NCBI GenBank assembly: GCA_034440635.1
Contig: JAOTON010001143.1
Span: forward strand, 62,001 to 126,000
Length of the DNA: 64,000 nt
From: Lepas anatifera
Taxonomy: Eukaryota; Arthropoda; Thecostraca; Lepadidae
Direction: 5' to 3'
Made by a program: the position numbers and the translations under genes. Positions 58,956 through 64,000 of the stretch are shown here, piece by piece (within the stretch, counting starts at the first letter, position 1; each line of letters starts with the position of its first letter). A model generated the notes under the pieces. That model searched no databases, was not told the origin of the DNA, and saw only the letters and a program-made list of their open reading frames with translations.

Positions 58956-59184
58956 CATAGGCGGATCCAGGATTGCCGATCGGGAGGCACCTTCCCGGGA
59001 GGGGGCGCCATGCTTGACCGGAAGACCCTATCGGATGAGCGCAACATCCTATCGGTGGGAACAACTTTTTGCATCCTGGGGGGGCATGGGAACTGACATT
59101 TTAGGGGGCGCCGTGACCATTTCAGGGGGCGCCGAGGGTCGATCGGGGGGCACATACTCCCTTTGTCCCCTGGATCCGCCTATG
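58956..59184 (+). mobile_element. GGCGGATCCAGG inverted-repeat element
   Basis: CATAGGCGGATCCAGGATTG and CCCTGGATCCGCCTATG ends. Very similar to 55419-55663. Confidence 0.9.
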
Positions 59185-59419
59185 GGGCACGTGCCCACTT
59201 TGCCCCCCGATCTGCCTATGGCTGTCATTCATATTTGATCCGGGAAACTGACCTATTGAAATAATTCAGTAGATATACGCCTTTATTCGTTTCAAGCTGT
59301 CTAATATTCCAGTTTGAATCTACGAGGGAAAATTCGTTTCCAAATATAGGTCATTGTTCCCATTATTGGAAACGTAGATATTCCTGGGAACGCTGACCAC
59401 AGTTTCCCCCACTGAAATG

Positions 59420-61170
59420 ACCTGAGAAGAAAAATATTTCAGGGAATTTAAAATGGTTTGAAAAGCTAGGGCTAAAAAATCCGGTACCAAAGGTTCAGTC
59501 TTTTCAAATACTCTGAACTTTAAGATGATATTTTTGGGATACAACCTAAGAGTATGTATGCTTCAGTGAAATACATTTTTTAGTTTATGTTTCCCACCCT
59601 TAAATACAGCTATTTCACCTTTCGTTCAAACTTAAACTGTAAAAATTATTCCAGCTTGGATGTGCTGACTTCTGTGTTTTGTGTTGCCGTATAATTTGAG
59701 TGGTATGGGCAGTACCAAACTTTGCTGAAAATGGGACATAACATGCATTGATGGGTCAAACTATTCCATTGCCACGTAAGCAAGTTCTCTAAAAAGATAT
59801 TCTGATTTGAGTACTGAAAAAAATAGTCACTAAGATTATTATTTAAAACAGGGGCGCAACTTTATGTTTTCGATTGGGGGGCACCCAGCTCGAAAGGGGG
59901 CCCGTACATGATGGGGGGGCCCGTACATGATGGGGGGGCCCGTACATGATGGGGGGGCCCGTATTTTTTTAATGAAAATGTGACCGAAAAAACGTATTTT
60001 CGACCGTTTGTTGTCGAAAACTGACTGCAAAGGTTAAATATCAATTTTTAGCGCGCTATTCGTCACTGTTCCTGATTTGCACTATTTAGCCCAAAAAGTA
60101 GTCAGAAGACCCAATCTTTTGAACGAGCTGCCAAACTATGTAAGGATATTGGACAAGTAGGTGTCTACTTACCGTCTTTGTCGTCCACGCGGATGCTCGC
60201 CTCCGGAGGTACAACGAGATCAGCCCCGGACGACGCAGGAGGGATGGATGCTGGAGGGTCTTTTAGCAAACGGGATCCGGCTGATGGCCTGGCCGAGGAA
60301 GGCAATGATCAGGAAAAGAAGGATTGGAATTACAACCTTACTTTACCGTTTTGCTGAAAACTATACACATTGCACTTTTCTGAGTTAGTTTTAAATTGGG
60401 GTTTTAATTTTTTGCGGTCGATAAATGAACTTAGCTTGCAAAGTACCAAAAATAGTAGTGATGTTAACTACTTTAAGTGGACGCGTACGTTGCTAGAGAT
60501 TAAATGCAAATATGATCGGGGTCATTTTATAACAGTTTGCAAAATTAGCAAGACGATTCTAGATTCATAGTTTACCAGAAAAATGAACAAAGTTTGGGTA
60601 GTTTTGCCAGAGCAGCCCCTCGGTATTGAATGTTCTTTGTTTTACGCTTTTGTGCACCCGACTTATGTTTATACTGTCCAACCATTTTAACATTCACACC
60701 TGGAACGAAATCGCATTATCGCGAATAATTTGATACAAATGGAAGGTAGAGATCAAAGTGCGAAATTCCTTTATCAGCGGGGAAATCGAACCTACTGATA
60801 TTTATGTTACATGATCAAGACACCTTTTTCTGATCCATTCACCTTGCCAGTTCATGGCATTTTACAACACTGGGTACCGGTCAAGGGGTACTATGAATAG
60901 GTGGTACTGCCTATTTTCCTTTACAATCCTCATACAGGATCAGTACAAAAGGAATGGGGGCCTAACATTTCTCACGCCCCATCCATTTTTCCCCGAATGT
61001 TGCATGGGACCGGCCGCACGTTGCCCCGGGAAAACCACAGGGGGCCCGCAAGCATGGCAGGGGGCCGGTTTCGGTAAAAGGGAGCACGGATACACCACCT
61101 GGGGCACGAAACTGCTCACAAATAAGGAACTCCTGCAAATACGCGACTAACACAACAGCTTCAGTTTCTG
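59420..61170. other. Unassigned DNA
   Basis: No gene recognised apart from the short repeat at 59895. Confidence 0.4.
59895..59972 (+). repeat. 19-bp tandem repeat
   Basis: GGGGGGGCCCGTACATGAT, three full copies and a partial one. Confidence 0.92.
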
Positions 61171-61680
61171 CACGATATTCTTAGACCACAAGGAGCCCAG
61201 ACAGACCACATAGGGTCTGAGCACACCAAAGGGGCCGGGCAGACCACAGGAACCCAGAAAACCATAGGAAGCCGGTTAGCCCAAAAGGGGCCCGAGCAGA
61301 CCATACACAGCCAGCAATTTCGCTGGACTCTGCCCGATATATGCTGGGCTTTGACTGGGCAGAGCCCGCGTACATGGGCTCAGCCCAGGTCCGGCTCCGC
61401 TCCGCCTGGGCAGAGCCCATGGTCAAGCAAGACCGGGCTCTACCGCTCGGGCAAGCTGTCATCCTCCGACCTAATGTCGGGCTCAGCCCGAGTCTATGTG
61501 GCTCAGCTATGAGTCTTAGGGCTCGGGCAGAGCCCGGCCCAGCCCGCTCTGGGCCCGGTCGGAATTGCTGGCTGGGCAGCGGGCCCGGGCAAACCACACG
61601 GGGCCTGGACAGATGAAAGGACCCGGGCAGACCACAGGGACCCGAGCTGTACACAGGGGCCGGGCTAACCACAGAGGGGC

Positions 61681-61971
61681 CCCAGTCTGGAAAGTATGGC
61701 AGCAGACCCGACGAGTCCGCACCAGCCTTGTAGATTTTTCGCACCACCAGCAGCCTAAAATTCACACCAAGCATTGGTGAGAAATTTCACTGACCCGGAA
61801 ATTTCGATGTTTTTACCAGTTTCTCCCTTCTCAGACCTCTGTGGGTGTTTGATTTGAGCTCCCTCGCACCATTCAGCAAAAGTGGGCATTTGTTTGCTCC
61901 AAAAGTTCGAACCACCTGAAGGGTGTCCGCACCACGAGATCTCACCAAAAGTGCCATACTTTGCAGACTGG
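61681..61971 (+). mobile_element. CCAGTCTG element, internally shorter
   Basis: CCAGTCTGGAAAGTATGGCA to GCCATACTTTGCAGACTGG, about 290 bp. Confidence 0.85.
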
Positions 61972-62180
61972 GAGGAGCCCGGGCAAACCACAGAGGGCCC
62001 ACGCAGACAAAAGGGGCCCCGAACGGACAAAATGGGTTCCGCAGAGGCCACACAGAGGCCCGGACAGACCAAAAGGGTTCCGGGAAAACCACAGGAGGCC
62101 CGGGCAGACCACAAGGGACTCGATCAAAACAAAATGGGCACTAGCAGAAAAGGGGTCCGTGCAGACCAAATGGGACCCGG

Positions 62181-62541
62181 CCAGTCTGCAAAGTATGGCA
62201 GCAGGCCAGACGAGTCGCACCAGCCATCCAAAATTATGGCACCCCCAGCCTAAAAGAATTCGCACCAATCTGCCATATACCAGGGAGAAAAACGCACACA
62301 TTCCTACCCACACGATGCAATACTACCTCTCTTATTAGTTAGTTAAGGACTTTTTATAAGGCCCCCTCCTGTGTCTTCCTAAGTATTCAGTCATTATTTT
62401 TTTTTAGTTTTCAGTGTCAACATCCTCGCACCAGTCTTGCAAATTCTCACCAGGCTGATAAAATTCGCACCACTCGCTCCTGTCTCCAAGGGCACTCGCA
62501 CCGACGAGATCTCGTCGAAAATGCCATACTTTGCACACTGG
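62181..62541 (+). mobile_element. CCAGTCTGCAAAG element, intact
   Basis: Both ends present; about 360 bp; close to the copy at 58037. Confidence 0.9.
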
Positions 62542-62641
62542 GGCCCGGGCAGACCACAGGGGCCCGAACAGGCCACAGGGGGCCCGATCAGACCAATAGG
62601 GGCCCGGGATACCACAGGGGCCCGCATGGCAAGCATGGCAG

Positions 62642-64000
62642 AGGCTGGTTGCAGTTACACGAACCGCATCCATGGCAGGCCCGTCTGCATCCACAGGGTA
62701 TTAACTACTGGGAGTAGGAACCCGGCTGCAGCCACCAGGGGGCGGGGTAAATGGGGTGGCCACCAGGGGGGGGCGAATGGGGCTGCCACCCCTTAAACCC
62801 AAGAGCCTCTGAGGACGAAATGCCGCCCCCAAACCCTCCCCCTCCCCCAGGATGCGACGATTGGTCGCCCTTTGGGTGAAAATCGCACCCTTTGGGTGGC
62901 TAAGTGCCACCCTGTCCCCTGAGGCTTTGCCCCTCCCCTCCCCTTACCCAAATTCTAGATACGTCACTGGCGGCCATAGGGGAAAAGGATTCTCCAAGTC
63001 TTGGTATTTAGCCATCAGGGGAGCCGGACAGGGGATCATCACTCATTAGGGATTTAGCCCGACAGGAGCTAATAGCAAACAATCACTTCACTTGCCATTC
63101 AACACTGCGCATCGGAGCACGATTTGGATTGACACAAAAGCCCAAACGTAAAATTCAAATCAGAGCCTAACGAAACTTTTCCAGAGTAGACACAATCCTA
63201 TTGAATCATAAGCATGCCAATTTTACAGTTAACCCTATTTCCGGCAGGGGGGCTAATATTGCCCCCCTAAGGTTTTTCAAGAATATCTCCGAAACGGCTT
63301 GCGATAGAACTTTGAAACTTCCTGACTTTTCCTAAAACTAGTACAGGCAGGTTTTCTGAAATTGTCAATATTATATATTTACCAGGGGCGGAGCTATGGC
63401 TGGGTTTTTGGGGAGGTTATATCCACAAACCAAGTATTATCGTATGCGATGGGTTCTTTGTAAAAGGAAGCCGTCTCTGCTGATCCTGATACCAGTTATA
63501 TGGTTTTATTATATCATTTTTTATGTGAGATGATAGTGCATTCACAATTGTCACTATTTGTATTCATCAGGGGCGGTTACAGCAGTTCAAAATGGGGGGG
63601 AATGTTATCAAGAAGGACTAAACGTTAGTAAGTGAGAAGACTGCTTACAGCCGTGCCAGGGCGAATACAATTGGGTATATGAAAATTCAAAATAGTTATA
63701 ACCAAATTCTAGATTACCAGAGGCGTGTCCAGTCACTACACATTTTCAAAATGCATATTCCCAGCCAGTATCACCGCCGCGACTCAATATCGTTGTATAT
63801 TAAAAATGTGTTTCCAATCACCCCCACCCACCCCCCCCACGACGAGAGTCCTTGATCCGCCTATGTCACCCCCTTTCCCAGAGCTGCCATGGGAGGGTAA
63901 AAATTATCAGAAATAAATTTCAACTAGTCGAGGGACTAATATACTCATGCATACCACTCGCATATTGTTGGGATATATTTTACCCCACTGTTTTACCTTA
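62642..64000. other. Unassigned DNA with one TTAA-type end
   Basis: TTAACCCTATTTCCGGCAGG at 63231, followed by GGGGGCTAATATTGCCCCCC and CTAAGGTTTTTC, looks like one end of a further TTAA family; the other end is not in the window. Scattered GGGGCGGAG/GGGGCGGTT motifs at 63382 and 63569 resemble other element ends. Confidence 0.45.

Larger units (their letters stand above)
57346..59416. mobile_element. 2.1-kb element with CAGTGGGGAAAACTG ends
   Basis: CAGTGGGGAAAACTGTGGTC at left and GACCACAGTTTCCCCCACTG at right, extended by AGCGTTCCCA/TGGGAACGCT. It holds at least three other elements. No transposase frame. CAGTG ends recall hAT elements, which is inference. Confidence 0.75.
61180..62640. 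repeat. G+C-rich degenerate minisatellite with two inserted elements
   Basis: Units of about 20-25 bp around GGGCCCGGGCAGACCACAG recur through the interval, with a variant block (GGGCAGAGCCC, GGGCTCAGCCCG) at 61326-61560. The CCAGTCTG elements at 61681 and 62181 interrupt it. Frames through it are artefacts. Confidence 0.8.

Noticed and set aside
61181..61774. 197-codon minus-strand frame rich in Gly, Pro and Arg
   Set aside because: It is composed of minisatellite units and a MITE end; low complexity, no domain.

Overview
This is eukaryotic, very probably arthropod, genomic DNA. It carries about 430 bp of the arthropod telomere motif (CCTAA on this strand, TTAGG on the other), one intron-rich nervous-system gene, tRNA-derived SINEs and dense layers of non-autonomous transposons. 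A crustacean is plausible, but nothing here fixes the species. No rRNA, CRISPR or bacterial gene structure was seen.

The one real gene is a high-affinity choline transporter (SLC5A7/CHT1 family) on the + strand from 1873 to 36819. Eleven exons can be placed by protein similarity, GT/AG boundaries and reading phase. All ten intron phases agree, and the joined coding sequence is about 509 codons plus a stop. The start codon and first membrane helix (about 36 residues) lie upstream of the window or were not found. I call the exons V1 to V11 ('visible exon').

The most unusual feature is that many splice boundaries of this gene have become tandem arrays. V7 ends in seven in-frame 45-bp copies of its own 3' end, each with a CAG|GTAAGT donor. 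V5 begins after five 39-bp copies of its own acceptor and first codons. V8 has four roughly 81-bp copies of its acceptor and first codons, split by a transposon. V4 has one duplicate acceptor, V2 and V9 have decayed look-alikes, and a 24-bp array of 13 units starts at the V9 donor. This could create length-variant transporters or decoy splice sites.

The introns and the right half (about 37 to 64 kb) are mostly repeats. At least four related families (labels A to D are mine) insert into TTAA, begin with a G+C-rich inverted repeat followed by a palindrome, and have interiors packed with AGGTCA/TGACCT, the nuclear-receptor half-site. They are nested, in one place three deep with exact TTAA duplications (25157-27869), and they repeatedly insert into each other's TTAA. 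Types E and F, with AAAGGG ends, also use TTAA. Other layers are a CCAGTCTGCAAAG inverted-repeat element, elements ending in GGCGGATCCAGG, two fold-back palindromes, a LINE reverse-transcriptase remnant, a gag-protease retroelement remnant, a possible GIY-YIG endonuclease fragment and several minisatellites. From 59.4 to 64 kb only repeats and unassigned DNA were found.
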